The notes under the pieces were generated by a model. That model saw only the letters and a program-made list of their open reading frames with translations. It was not told where the DNA came from and ran no database searches. A stretch of 64,000 nt of DNA from the NCBI RefSeq assembly GCF_040801785.1, contig NZ_CP161805.1, positions 1,736,001 through 1,800,000 on the forward strand, written 5' to 3'. Shown in pieces: positions 44,029-53,776 of this stretch (position 1 is its first letter; every line of letters starts with the position of its first letter). The stretch is from Sulfitobacter sp. LCG007 (GTDB lineage: Bacteria; Pseudomonadota; Alphaproteobacteria; Rhodobacterales; Rhodobacteraceae). The translations under genes were made by a program, and so were the position numbers.

Positions 44029-46364
44029 GCGACCTCGCTTCCGCGCCTGTCGGTCAGGCGCGTATCGGCGGGAAGGGTGAACCTGAAACAGGCGCCGGGG
44101 CCGCGTCCGCCATCGAACCAGAGCGATCCGTCGTTCGCCTCGACGATCGAGCGGCAGATGGATAGGCCAAGGCCCATCCCCTCCGGCTTGGTCGTCTCGA
44201 ACTCGGTGAACAGGTTCAGCCCGGGCGCGATACCCGGACCCGTGTCGGCAACGCTGACAAGGACCATGTCGCCGGTGTGGACGGCGCTCAGCGTCACGCG
44301 CCGCTCGGTGAACTCGGTCTGCGCCAGGGCCTCGATGGCGTTGCGCAGCAGATTGACGATGACCTGCGCCACCTGGGTCCGGTTCGCCTCTACCAGCAAT
44401 CCGTCCGCCACGACGACACCCACCTTCACGGCCGCCTCTTTCGCCTCGGCAAGCACCAGCCGTTCCGCCTGCTCGGCCAGTTCCGCCAGGTCGAAGGACG
44501 TGCGCGATGCATTGTCCTCGGTGACGAAGCTGCGCAGGGCCCGGATGATGTCCCCGGCCCGAAGCGCCTGCTGTTCGATCTCGGTGAGGATGATCCGGAG
44601 ATCGTCGTCCTGCAGATCGCCGCGCGTGGCCGCGACCAGCGCGGCGTCGGCGTTCTGCGCGATGGCGGCGAGCGGCTGGTTCAGCTCGTGGGCGAGGCCG
44701 GTCGCCATGCGTCCCATGGCGTGGCCCTTCGACAGATCGGACAGGTCCCGGTTCAGCTTCTCGATCTGTTTTTCCTTTTCCTTGGCTTCGGTGATGTCGT
44801 CGACAGTCGCCACCGCATAAAGCGACCTGCCATCCTCGTCGCGCACGACAAAGGCGTTGAACTTGACCCAGATGTTTCGTCCGTCCTTTGTCTCCCACTG
44901 CAGTTCCTCGTCGAGCTGAACATCCTGACGCCGCTCGTCCTTCAACGCGGCGAACGGGTCCGGCGATACCTGACTGGCAAGATCGGCGATCCGCATCTGC
45001 AGCAGATCATCGCGCGCATACCCGGTCAGTTCGCAGAATTTCGGATTGGCCCGGATGAACCGGCCATCCGCCGGCTCGATCTGCGCAATCGCGCGTGACG
45101 CACGTTCGAAGGTCTGCCCATACTCGGACTCTGTCTGCTTGCGCGCTGCGATCTGCTGCATGAGCGCGGCATTCGCCCGTTCGAGTTCCTTGTAGGTCTT
45201 GGGCAGCGGTGCCGAAGGGTCGAGTTCGCCCTGCGAGACCAGCGCGGATCTGACGGCGAAGGCTCTGACCGGACGGTAGATGAAATTCGCCATCAGCAGC
45301 CCGATGAACGCGGTCACCGCCGTGACGGCGACGGCAATCCAGAGATTTCTGTAGCGGTTGCCCCTGATGATCGCGGTGAAATCGTCTTCGGGCGCATAGA
45401 CCGCAATCGTCCAGGGCAGGTCGTTGCTGATCACCGGTTTGACCACCGACACATAACTGCTGCCATCATATGTGAACTGCGAGGACAGCTCGCGCGGCGT
45501 ATCGAGTGCACCGCGATCGAAGAGACCGCTGAAGGCCGAGCGGGCGATGGGATCGGCAAGTTCCCATATCTTCACGAAGCGCAGCGCTCCGTTCGCGTCC
45601 GGCGTGCTGATGAAGCTGTGGTCCGGATGCGCGATGACGTCTCCGTTGCGATGGATGATCAGGGCCTTGCCGGTCGACCCGATGCTGAGCCGCGACAGGA
45701 AGCGCGAGATATCTATGATCTCGATATCGACGCCCATCACTCCGGCGATATCGCCGCCCGCGTCGAACACCGGAGCGGCAAGCGTGATGCCGGGGCGTTG
45801 GGAGGAAAAGAAGATGTAGGGGTCCGTCCAGATCGTCGAGCGCTCGGCCAGAGCCTTCGTGTACCAGGGGCGGGTGCGCGGATCGTAGGTGTCTTCGGGA
45901 TCGCGGCGTTCCGAGACGATCCGGAACGCCTCGTCGCGCCAGACCAGGCGCGTATTCCGTCCTTCCGCGCCATTGGTGATGTATTTCGTCCGGTAGGGGC
46001 CGGGGCTGTCGCTGCGCATGACGTAGACGAATCTGCCCGCGCGATCTCCGTAGAAGATACCGGAAAACTGCGGCGAAAGCTGGAGCTGCTGGAAGAAGAG
46101 CTGCTCGAGCAGACCCTGATCCTCGCTCGCGACGACCTTGTTCTGAGCCAGCTTTGCCGCAAGCACCGCCGCGCCGTGGGCGGGCTGCAGAAAGCCCTTC
46201 GAATGTTCCATGGTGTTGTTGCCGACATCGCTCAGCAGATTGCGGGCATGGTGGATGAGGGTAAGCTCGGAGCTGATGTAGGACGTGAAGACCACGATCA
46301 GCACCGCGACGAGTTGCAGTCCTGCAAGTCCGATCGCGAGTATGGCGCCGAGCGATGTCTTCAC
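44025..46364 (-). CDS. Sensor histidine kinase with dCache and PAS domains (FixL-like core)
   Basis: 779 aa. Helix 1 (about 6-30) and helix 2 (about 345-368) bracket a periplasmic double-Cache sensor (DPRTRPWYTKALA...GVMGVDIEI). Then come a linker, a PAS domain (about 425-540, ending VATVDDITEAKEKEKQ), HisKA with H-box GLAHELNQPLAAIAQNAD, and HATPase (VIVNLLRNAIEAL, ADTGPGIA, GMGLGLSI). The PAS lacks a visible heme motif. It probably senses a small organic ligand outside the cell. Confidence 0.93.
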   Translation of the reverse strand: MKTSLGAILAIGLAGLQLVAVLIVVFTSYISSELTLIHHARNLLSDVGNNTMEHSKGFLQPAHGAAVLAAKLAQNKVVASEDQGLLEQLFFQQLQLSPQFSGIFYGDRAGRFVYVMRSDSPGPYRTKYITNGAEGRNTRLVWRDEAFRIVSERRDPEDTYDPRTRPWYTKALAERSTIWTDPYIFFSSQRPGITLAAPVFDAGGDIAGVMGVDIEIIDISRFLSRLSIGSTGKALIIHRNGDVIAHPDHSFISTPDANGALRFVKIWELADPIARSAFSGLFDRGALDTPRELSSQFTYDGSSYVSVVKPVISNDLPWTIAVYAPEDDFTAIIRGNRYRNLWIAVAVTAVTAFIGLLMANFIYRPVRAFAVRSALVSQGELDPSAPLPKTYKELERANAALMQQIAARKQTESEYGQTFERASRAIAQIEPADGRFIRANPKFCELTGYARDDLLQMRIADLASQVSPDPFAALKDERRQDVQLDEELQWETKDGRNIWVKFNAFVVRDEDGRSLYAVATVDDITEAKEKEKQIEKLNRDLSDLSKGHAMGRMATGLAHELNQPLAAIAQNADAALVAATRGDLQDDDLRIILTEIEQQALRAGDIIRALRSFVTEDNASRTSFDLAELAEQAERLVLAEAKEAAVKVGVVVADGLLVEANRTQVAQVIVNLLRNAIEALAQTEFTERRVTLSAVHTGDMVLVSVADTGPGIAPGLNLFTEFETTKPEGMGLGLSICRSIVEANDGSLWFDGGRGPGACFRFTLPADTRLTDRRGSEVA

Positions 46365-46798
46365 GTCAGATTTCTATTGCCTTCCGGCGTCGGACACGCG
46401 CCGCACCGCTGATGCTTCGGCGCTGCATCGGCAGACCCCGCCCCATTGAACCCGCCAATGATAATCCGCGATCTCTCGCGCATGGAATAGGCAAAACTAC
46501 CTGCGTAATGACACGCATTCACCGAGCGTGACGCAACGTCTATCCTGATTTCGTTTTCTTGTTCTGACGCTCCGGGTGCCTCAATAGACCCCGGTGGTAT
46601 TTCGTCTGAAATTCATAATTGTTCCGTGAGTGAAGCAGGCGCCCGGCACCCCACCGGGCGCCAATTTCCTTTGCTGGCCCTTGCATGACGCGCAGGTTTG
46701 CGAAGCCCGTCCTGTATCCGCGCGTTCCGGATTGATCTGGCGCAACGCGCCGCGATGGCAGATCATGCCAGGCTGGAACGGTCGGGAGGGAGGGTGCG
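46365..46798. promoter_or_regulatory. Gene-free region with a strong hairpin (46638-46662)
   Basis: 434 bp between divergent units without a supported gene. GGCGCCCGG pairs perfectly with CCGGGCGCC over a 7-nt loop at 46638-46662, followed on the plus strand by AATTTCCTTTG. It may be a terminator or part of a 5' leader for the channel gene. Confidence 0.4.
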
Positions 46799-46843
46799 AT
46801 GCTTCATGGTCTGGCAGGGCTCCACGCGGAGCGGTCGCGATGA
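46799..46843 (+). CDS. Possible 14-aa leader peptide coupled to the K+ channel gene
   Basis: ATG at 46799 follows an excellent Shine-Dalgarno (GGGAGGGAGGG) and encodes MLHGLAGLHAERSR. Its TGA overlaps the channel's ATG as ATGA. It could drive coupled translation of the channel, whose own RBS is weaker. It is too short to score by composition, so confidence is low. Confidence 0.35.
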   Translation: MLHGLAGLHAERSR

Positions 46844-47265
46844 TCGCCGCCGTCCTGGTGGGATCGGTGATGATCTTCCTGCAGATGGGCCTCGCGGCGC
46901 TGCTCTTCGGCTTTGCCACGCGTCTGATGGGGCGCATCGACCGAACGCGCCTGCGCAGGCATCCCCAGCGTCCGGTCATCGAAGTCGGGATCGCGCTTGG
47001 CTGGATCATCGCGGTCCTGACGGTTTCGATCTGGTCCTGGGCCGGGGTCTACCTTCTTCTGGGATTGTTCGATGGTGTCGAGCCCGCGCTCTATTTCGCC
47101 ATCGTCTCGTTCACGACGGTTGGCTACGGCGACATCGTCCTCGAGCAGGACTGGCGGCTGCTTTCCGGCATGACCGCGACCAGCGGGCTGCTGGTTTTCG
47201 GTCTCTTTACCGCCTTCCTTGTAGAAATCCTCGACCTGAGGGGCCGATCCGAACGCTGGCATTGA
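46840..47265 (+). CDS. Two-TM potassium channel family protein
   Basis: 141 aa. Helix 1 (about 4-24), helix 2 (about 45-68), a pore loop with the selectivity filter ALYFAIVSFTTVGYGDIV, and a last helix (about 108-132). TVGYGD is the K+ filter signature. There is no RCK or cyclic-nucleotide domain, so gating is unknown. The ATG overlaps the stop of a small upstream reading frame. Confidence 0.85.
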   Translation: MIAAVLVGSVMIFLQMGLAALLFGFATRLMGRIDRTRLRRHPQRPVIEVGIALGWIIAVLTVSIWSWAGVYLLLGLFDGVEPALYFAIVSFTTVGYGDIVLEQDWRLLSGMTATSGLLVFGLFTAFLVEILDLRGRSERWH

Positions 47266-47444
47266 ACTGCTTCGGACCCGCTCAAAGGCCCGCATTGCGC
47301 CCTGCGGGGTAACTGTTTCGCAAAACACACCAATTGCGGTATGCTGGGTGCATTGGATTGAAAGCTTATTGGCAGCGCGAGGCGGGCCGGCTCCGGGATC
47401 CGGATCGGTCCCGCCGACACGCCCGAAGGATTGTCGGTACCGCG

Positions 47445-49529
47445 ATGGACCAGCCCGAGATACGCCGCAAGCTGCGACGGTTGAAGCGAAAGCTCGAAGG
47501 CCCCTACGAGGCCGCGAAGGCCGCAGGCGACAGCTCCGAAATGGCGCGGCTGCAGGCTGTCGGTGATGAGATCGACGACCTGCGCGAGAACCTCGACACC
47601 ATCATGCTGAGCAACGTCGCGGCGAGTCTGGCCGAGATCCGAGCGGCGATCGATGGCGATGCCAATGCCGATCTGGTGGAGGTGAATCTTGGCGGGGTTT
47701 CGCTTTCCCGGTTGCGCAGGATCATCCGCGAAAGTCTCGATACAGGCGACGCGACCGCGACCGGCCCGGGCGTTCCGACGGATCCCGGCCCGGACGAGGC
47801 CGAAGAAGACCTGTCCGCGCCGACCTCGCCGGCGCCCGGCTTCTCGGAGGCGCCCGTCGCGACCTTCACGCCGCAACCGGCACCCGCGATCGTCGCCGCG
47901 CCACCCGATGATGACACGCAGGGACGGCTGGTGCTGACAGAGGCGCATCTGATCGGCCTCTGGAAACGCTCGCTCTTTCCGATACGTGCCGACCGTGTGA
48001 CCGTCTTCGGGCTGCGCGGATGCCGCCCCGTGATGGTGTCTGGCACCGCGATGGGGCCGGGCCATGAAATCACCATGTCGCCGGTGAATTACGAGACGAT
48101 GAACTGCACTCTGGGGCACTGGCAGCCGGGCAGGGGGCTCGCCGTCTTTCCGGGATCGACGGTCCCGTTCGGCGCCACGGTCGCGCGGCATCGCGCGTCC
48201 GGCGGCGCGGGGGTCAACCAGATGGGCCGGGGACGCTACGAAAGGTACACCGCCGGCTGGCACAAGCGCTCGGAGGGAGGTGCCGGTCACTGGGCCCTGC
48301 AGCAGGATTGCGCGATCACGATCCAGCGCACGGCGAATGACACGGTGTTCGACAACACGGACCGCTGGGAAGTGGGCCGGATCGCGGGCGACAACATCCA
48401 CTGCGCCTTCCACATGGGGGTCGATGGAAACGTCGCGGATGCGAGGTTCTCCTCTGCCGGGTGCCAGACCGTTGCGGGAACCGTGCTCAAGGGGCAGCGC
48501 GGTTCCGAAAAGGGGCCGTTCCGCGCCTTCATCGCCCCCTTCGCGGACCGGCTTGGCGGGCAGACCGAGACCGAATACGTCCTCTTCGCCGCGGAAGAAG
48601 CCCAGATGATGATCCGCACGCAATTCGCGGGGCGGACGGTCATCCTTCGGATGGGCTCGCAGGGGGCGGTGGTCGCGCAGCTTCAGGAAGCGCTCAACGC
48701 CAACCGGCGTTCGGCGCTGAAGGTCGACGGGGACTTCGGACCGGCCACCTTTCAGGCGGTCATCGACTTCCAGACCCGGGCTTTCGGGCCGGATGCGGAC
48801 GACGGGATCGTGGGCGCCGAGACGGCCGCTGCGCTGGGAATGGAGCTTCCGCTCTTCGACTTCGACGACGCGATCGCCGGAGGGCAGGGGCATCGTGGCC
48901 CCGTCGGGCGCGTTCCGGCCGCCCCGGCGGTGCCGGGCGTCCCCTCTCCGGAGGTCACTGCGGCCGCCTCGCTCATCGCCGGCCTCGGCGCGACGGAGGC
49001 GGGCACCCGGCTCGCCTTCGGGGCGATCACCCGCAAGAAGCACGGGCAGATCTTCAACGAACGTGTCATCGCCATTTCCAACGAGCTCCATTGCGACCCG
49101 AACCACCTGATGGCGGTGATGGCCTTCGAGACCGGCGAAAGCTTTTCGCCCGCCCAGAAGAACGCCGCAGGCTCGGGGGCCACCGGACTGATCCAGTTCA
49201 TGCCCGCGACGGCTCGCGATCTCGGCACGACCACGCAGGCGCTGGCGGAAATGAGTGCGCTGGCGCAGCTCGAGTTCGTTCGGATCTACATGAAACGCAA
49301 TTCCCGCGGACGACCGCTTGTCTCGCTGCCGGACGTCTACATGACAGTGCTCTGGCCCGCCGCGGTGGGGATGCTCGACAGCGAGGTGCTTTTCCGGCGG
49401 CCCTCCACCGCCTACGAGCAGAACAAGGGGCTCGACAGGAACCGCGATGGCCGCATCACCAAGGCGGAGGCTGCCGGAAAGGTGCAGGACAAGCTTGTGG
49501 TCGGCATGAAGGCGGGCCGCTTCGGGTGA
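47445..49529 (+). CDS. Multidomain peptidoglycan-active protein (PG-binding, lytic domain, EF-hand)
   Basis: 694 aa, no clear signal peptide. A helical N-terminus (1-70) and a Pro/Ala linker lead to an unknown domain (about 165-395) with NIHCAFHMGVDG...RFSSAGCQTVAG, whose SxGCQ recalls YkuD-like and phage-tail-associated domains. A PG_binding_1 domain follows (about 400-465, DGDFGPATFQAVIDFQ), then a transglycosylase-like domain (about 530-640, MAVMAFETGESFSP...GATGLIQFMPATA) and an EF-hand (DRNRDGRITKAEA). Possibly a secreted or phage-derived cell-wall hydrolase. The start is uncertain because the RBS is weak. Confidence 0.72.
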   Translation: MDQPEIRRKLRRLKRKLEGPYEAAKAAGDSSEMARLQAVGDEIDDLRENLDTIMLSNVAASLAEIRAAIDGDANADLVEVNLGGVSLSRLRRIIRESLDTGDATATGPGVPTDPGPDEAEEDLSAPTSPAPGFSEAPVATFTPQPAPAIVAAPPDDDTQGRLVLTEAHLIGLWKRSLFPIRADRVTVFGLRGCRPVMVSGTAMGPGHEITMSPVNYETMNCTLGHWQPGRGLAVFPGSTVPFGATVARHRASGGAGVNQMGRGRYERYTAGWHKRSEGGAGHWALQQDCAITIQRTANDTVFDNTDRWEVGRIAGDNIHCAFHMGVDGNVADARFSSAGCQTVAGTVLKGQRGSEKGPFRAFIAPFADRLGGQTETEYVLFAAEEAQMMIRTQFAGRTVILRMGSQGAVVAQLQEALNANRRSALKVDGDFGPATFQAVIDFQTRAFGPDADDGIVGAETAAALGMELPLFDFDDAIAGGQGHRGPVGRVPAAPAVPGVPSPEVTAAASLIAGLGATEAGTRLAFGAITRKKHGQIFNERVIAISNELHCDPNHLMAVMAFETGESFSPAQKNAAGSGATGLIQFMPATARDLGTTTQALAEMSALAQLEFVRIYMKRNSRGRPLVSLPDVYMTVLWPAAVGMLDSEVLFRRPSTAYEQNKGLDRNRDGRITKAEAAGKVQDKLVVGMKAGRFG

Positions 49530-49643
49530 GCCAAGTGAAGTTAACGTGATTGGGCCGGGGAACTATTTGCCCTCCACATTCCCCCGGGAAACCAATAGCG
49601 TCGCCTGGTTGCTGTTTACCCCCTGTTCAAGATTCGCTGTGAT

Positions 49644-51785
49644 ATGGCCAGATCCTCGCTCACATCCCATCAGGCATCGGTCGAGATTGCCTCGAACCCG
49701 TTTCTGACCGCGCTCGGCAGCCGCTATGGCAATCGCTTCGAGAAGTGGGACAGTCTCACAATCACCTACACGCTCAACCGCGACGATCCGAGTCCGGGCA
49801 ACAGTGGCGTTGTGGCATGGACGCCAGAGCTCACCCGGGCGATCCGTCTGGCGCATCAGGACATCTCCGAGGTGTCCCGCATCCGGTTCGTCGAGGTTGC
49901 GGACCAGCGGGTCGGAAGCGATGGCGCGGATATCGACTACTGGTATTACTACGACAACCCCAGTTCCGTAGCGGGCTATTCCTGGGGCGTCGGCGGAATC
50001 GGTTCGTTCTTCAACGCCGCATCGGTCTACGAGAAGAACGGTCTGACGCGAAACGGGTTGGCCTATGGCGGGATCAACTACGCCACTGTCATCCACGAGA
50101 TCCTGCACAACCTCGGTCTCGAGCACCCGCATGACGGCACCGCGCGCTTTCCCGGCGTCAGCTCGGCGCATGATACCGGCCGGGCGGCGCTCAACCAGAT
50201 GCTTTATACCGTCATGTCCTACAACTTTGTGCAGCAGGTGGATGCAAACGGACAGACCACCACGGGATACCCCTACACCTACAGCACGGTGGATCGCAGC
50301 TTCGCCACGATCGGGGCCTTCGACATCGCCATGCTTCAGATGCTCTACGGGGCCAACATGTCCCACGAGACGGGCGACACGGTTTACTTTCTGCCCTCGC
50401 GGAACGCCAGCGGAACCCATTTCGAGGCGATCTGGGATGCCGGCGGCACGGACGAAATCATCCATTGGAGTACGGGCAACGCCCGTATCGATCTGCGCGC
50501 GGCGACGCTGGACCCGGCTGACGGGATGCGCGCCGGCGGAATGCTGTCAAGTGCGAAGGGCATTCACGGCGGCTATACCATCGCCTACGGGGTCGTTATC
50601 GAAAACGCCACCGGCGGGTGGGGCAATGACGTCATCATCGGGAACAGCGCCGCGAACCGCCTCGACGGTCGGGGCGGGAACGATCGCATCTCCGGGCTTG
50701 CCGGGTCGGACCGGCTTGTCGGTGACGAGGGTAACGATCTGCTTCAGGGCCAGGGGGGAAACGACTGGATAGCCGGCGGAGAGGGAGCCGACACCCTGCG
50801 GGGCGGGCGCGGCGATGACTGGCTGGATTATGCCGCGTCGTCCGATGGCGTATCCATCGACCTTGCCGGCCGCCGTGCGTCCGGCGGGGATGCGGCCAAG
50901 GATGTCTTTTCGGGATTCGAGAACGTGCAGGGATCCGGCGGACATGACAGCCTTCTGGGCAGCGGCAAAGGCAACGATCTGGTCGGCCTGGGCGGAGCGG
51001 ATGTCATTCGCGGCCGGGGCGGCAACGATCTCGTGCGCGGTGCGGCCGGGCATGACGACCTTGATGGAGGATCCGGTTTCGACATGCTGGACTATCGCGG
51101 CTCGAACGGGGGCGTCACCGTCAACCTTCAGCGCGACAATGCCCGCGGAGGTCATGCCTCGGGGGACAGCATCGCGGACTTCGAGGGCGTATTCGGCTCG
51201 GCCCGGGCGGATCGGCTCATCGGTGACGGCGGCGCCAACAAGCTGTTCGGAGGCAAGGGGGCGGATCTTCTGAAGGGTGCGGCCGGGTACGACCAGATTT
51301 CCGGCGGCAAGGGCGGCGATCGTATGTTCGGTGGGAACGGGACGGATACGCTCGACTACTCCGGTTCGCAACAGGGCGTTACGGTGAACCTCGGCAGCGG
51401 TCGAGGCTTCCGCGGCGATGCAGCAGGCGACCGCTTTTCCGGCTTCGAGCGCGTCGAGGGTTCCCGGCACGCAGATCGTCTGACCGGCGACGGCGGCGGA
51501 AACCTGCTCAAGGGCGGGCATGGGAACGACACGCTCGACGGTCGCGGCGGAGACGACGTGCTGAAGGGGCAGGGAGACGCGGACACGTTCCTGTTCAATC
51601 TCGGTTCCGACACGCTCGACGGCGGGCAGGGGCGCGACCACGCCTATTTCCGCGGAGATCGTTCGGATTTCGACGTGACGCATCGCGGCGGGTCGGACTG
51701 GAAGGTGGTCGATCTGTCCCAGGGCGACACCGACATCCTGCGCAGTATCGAGGTGCTGCATTTCGATGATACCGTCCTGACGTGA
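49644..51785 (+). CDS. Serralysin-type RTX metalloprotease
   Basis: 713 aa. The protease domain has the zinc motif HEILHNLGLEHPH (His151, Glu152, His155, His161) and Met-turn VMSYN. From about residue 330, GGxGxDxLx calcium-binding nonapeptides form beta-rolls, and the C-terminus (IEVLHFDDTVLT) is a type I secretion signal. There is no N-terminal signal peptide, as expected for T1SS. Three copies of an 88-aa module lie in the RTX part. No ABC exporter is adjacent. It is presumably secreted to digest extracellular protein. Confidence 0.92.
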   Translation: MARSSLTSHQASVEIASNPFLTALGSRYGNRFEKWDSLTITYTLNRDDPSPGNSGVVAWTPELTRAIRLAHQDISEVSRIRFVEVADQRVGSDGADIDYWYYYDNPSSVAGYSWGVGGIGSFFNAASVYEKNGLTRNGLAYGGINYATVIHEILHNLGLEHPHDGTARFPGVSSAHDTGRAALNQMLYTVMSYNFVQQVDANGQTTTGYPYTYSTVDRSFATIGAFDIAMLQMLYGANMSHETGDTVYFLPSRNASGTHFEAIWDAGGTDEIIHWSTGNARIDLRAATLDPADGMRAGGMLSSAKGIHGGYTIAYGVVIENATGGWGNDVIIGNSAANRLDGRGGNDRISGLAGSDRLVGDEGNDLLQGQGGNDWIAGGEGADTLRGGRGDDWLDYAASSDGVSIDLAGRRASGGDAAKDVFSGFENVQGSGGHDSLLGSGKGNDLVGLGGADVIRGRGGNDLVRGAAGHDDLDGGSGFDMLDYRGSNGGVTVNLQRDNARGGHASGDSIADFEGVFGSARADRLIGDGGANKLFGGKGADLLKGAAGYDQISGGKGGDRMFGGNGTDTLDYSGSQQGVTVNLGSGRGFRGDAAGDRFSGFERVEGSRHADRLTGDGGGNLLKGGHGNDTLDGRGGDDVLKGQGDADTFLFNLGSDTLDGGQGRDHAYFRGDRSDFDVTHRGGSDWKVVDLSQGDTDILRSIEVLHFDDTVLT
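50823..51614 (+). repeat. Three 264-bp (88-aa) tandem modules in the RTX protease
   Basis: Modules begin at about 50823, 51087 and 51351, exactly 264 bp apart. Each starts LDY-x-(G/A)S-x-x-GV(T/S)(V/I)(N/D)L, continues with a GG-x-A-x-D segment and (S/A)(G/D)FE-x-V-x-GS, and ends with RTX nonapeptides. Sequence identity is moderate, so the duplications are old. Confidence 0.85.
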
Positions 51786-51955
51786 CGCGGAGGGGATTGT
51801 GTCGGCAAAGTTTACAGTCGCCCCGACACGGGTCTATGAAGGGGTGGGGCCGGTATGATGCAAGGCAGGGCGTGCCTCGGGACATATGCAGACTGAGTGC
51901 AGTCCCGGACGCGTGAGGGAGAGAGCAGGGTGACGGCAACAACAGGTTCGACAAG

Positions 51956-53776
51956 GTGACCCCGCGCCACCGCGTTCGAGGCATGCGCAAGAGCGGGCTT
52001 ATCGCAGCGCTGTGTGTTGCAGCGGCGGCCAGCGCGCCGGCATCCGCGGCGGACGTCTATCTGCGCGGACAATTCAGCAAGGACCTGGCGCAGTCGCTGG
52101 AAGGCGCCTCGCTGGTGGTCGAACTGAAGAGCCAGGAAGAGAACGAACCCTCCACGCAGGAAGTGCTCGCGGCCGCGCAGGCGGATTACAAGCGCCTCCT
52201 CGCCGTACTCTACGACAACGGCTATTTCGCGCCGGTCATCAGCATCCGCGTCGACGGCCGCGAGGCCGCCGATATTCCCCTGGTCAGCACCCCGGACACG
52301 ATCCGCCAGATCGATATCGCGATCGAGAAGGGTGTGAAATTCAAGTTCGGCCGCGCGGCCATCGCGCCTCTCGCACCTGACACCGAATTGCCCGATCGCT
52401 TCAGCGCCGGCGAAACGGCGGGGATCTCGGTCGTGAAGGCTGCCGTCGACGCCGGGATCGACGGGTGGCGCGATCACGGCTATGCAAAGGCGCGCCTTTC
52501 CCGCGAGGACATAACCGCCAATCACCGCGACGCGCTGGTGAATGTCGACCTGGGTCTCGATCCGGGAAGGCAGCTTCGTTTCGGCCCTCTGATCGTGACC
52601 GGCAATCGCGATGTGCGCACGCAGCGTATCCGCGAGATTGCGGAGATGCCCACGGGCGCGGTCTTCTCGCCCCAGGAACTCGACGATGCGGCAGCGCGGT
52701 TGCGCCGTACCGGAGCGTTTTCATCGGTCGCCTTCATCGAGGCCGAGACCGCGAGCCCCGACGGCACGCTTCCCGTCACGCTCCAGGTGGTCGAGCAGCT
52801 GCCCCGCCGCTTCGGTTTCGGCGCAGAGGTCGCCACGACCGAGGGCGTGACGCTCAGCGCCTACTGGCTGCACCGCAATCTTCTGGGCGGGGCAGAGTCG
52901 CTGCGCTTCGATGCCGAGGTCAGCGGCATCGGCGGGACGACCGGGGGAATGGACTACCTGCTGTCGGTGCTCTTCAAGCGTCCGGCGACCTTCAACGAGG
53001 ATACAAATTTCTACGCGGGTGCCGAAATCCAGCAGCTCGATGAGCCCAACTACTTCACGCGGCAGGTCTCGGGGGAAACCGGCTTCGAGCGGATCGCGGA
53101 CGAAAACCGCAGCTACCGTCTGGGCGTCGGCTTCCGGGCCGCACAGACCGAAGACGCCTTCGGCGAGCGCGACTATACCATTCTGACCCTGCCCGCCGGC
53201 CTGACCTTCGACTATCGCGACAAGGAGCTGGACGCGCGCAAGGGCTATTACGCCAATGTCGACATGACCCCCTTCGCGGCGATCAGCGGCACGGAAAACG
53301 GCCTGCTGACCACTGCCGATCTGCGCTGGTACAAGAGTTTCGGCAGCGAGAACCGTACGACCTTTGCGCTCAGGGGGCAGGTGGGCTCGGTGGTCGGCCC
53401 CGATCTCGACGAGGCGCCGGCGGACTTCCTTTTCTATGCCGGCGGCAGCGGTACGGTGCGCGGCTTTCCCTATGAAGAGATCGGCATCGAGCTCGACGAC
53501 GGCGAACTCGTCGGCGGGCGCTCGCTGCTGGCGGTTTCGGCCGAGATGCGGTTTCGGACGGCCGGCAATCTTGGCTATGTCGTCTTCGCCGACGCGGCCT
53601 ATGTCAGCGAAAAGGAATACCCCGACGGTTCGGGCGAATGGGGCACGGGGGCGGGCGTCGGTCTGCGCTACGACACCCCGATCGGTCCGATCCGGCTGGA
53701 CGTGGCGGCGCCCGTCTCAGGCAGGGACAAGGGCAAGAGCGTTCAGGTCTACATCGGCATAGGGCAGTCATTCTGA
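51956..53776 (+). CDS. tamA: Translocation and assembly module subunit TamA
   Basis: 606 aa, Omp85 family. A signal peptide (MRKSGLIAALCVAAAASAPASA) starts at internal Met10, so ATG 51983 may be the real start; GTG 51956 is the longer option. POTRA-like repeats fill about 25-270 (VTGNRDVRTQRIREIAEMPTG is the last), followed by a C-terminal barrel with the VRGFPYEEIG loop and final aromatic QSF. It sits in the outer membrane and works with TamB. The stop overlaps the tamB start as TGATG. Confidence 0.95.
   Translation: MTPRHRVRGMRKSGLIAALCVAAAASAPASAADVYLRGQFSKDLAQSLEGASLVVELKSQEENEPSTQEVLAAAQADYKRLLAVLYDNGYFAPVISIRVDGREAADIPLVSTPDTIRQIDIAIEKGVKFKFGRAAIAPLAPDTELPDRFSAGETAGISVVKAAVDAGIDGWRDHGYAKARLSREDITANHRDALVNVDLGLDPGRQLRFGPLIVTGNRDVRTQRIREIAEMPTGAVFSPQELDDAAARLRRTGAFSSVAFIEAETASPDGTLPVTLQVVEQLPRRFGFGAEVATTEGVTLSAYWLHRNLLGGAESLRFDAEVSGIGGTTGGMDYLLSVLFKRPATFNEDTNFYAGAEIQQLDEPNYFTRQVSGETGFERIADENRSYRLGVGFRAAQTEDAFGERDYTILTLPAGLTFDYRDKELDARKGYYANVDMTPFAAISGTENGLLTTADLRWYKSFGSENRTTFALRGQVGSVVGPDLDEAPADFLFYAGGSGTVRGFPYEEIGIELDDGELVGGRSLLAVSAEMRFRTAGNLGYVVFADAAYVSEKEYPDGSGEWGTGAGVGLRYDTPIGPIRLDVAAPVSGRDKGKSVQVYIGIGQSF

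Noticed and set aside
47124-49106. A 660-codon antisense frame opposite the peptidoglycan-active protein
   Set aside because: Shadow of a gene with clear domains on the plus strand; no domain of its own.
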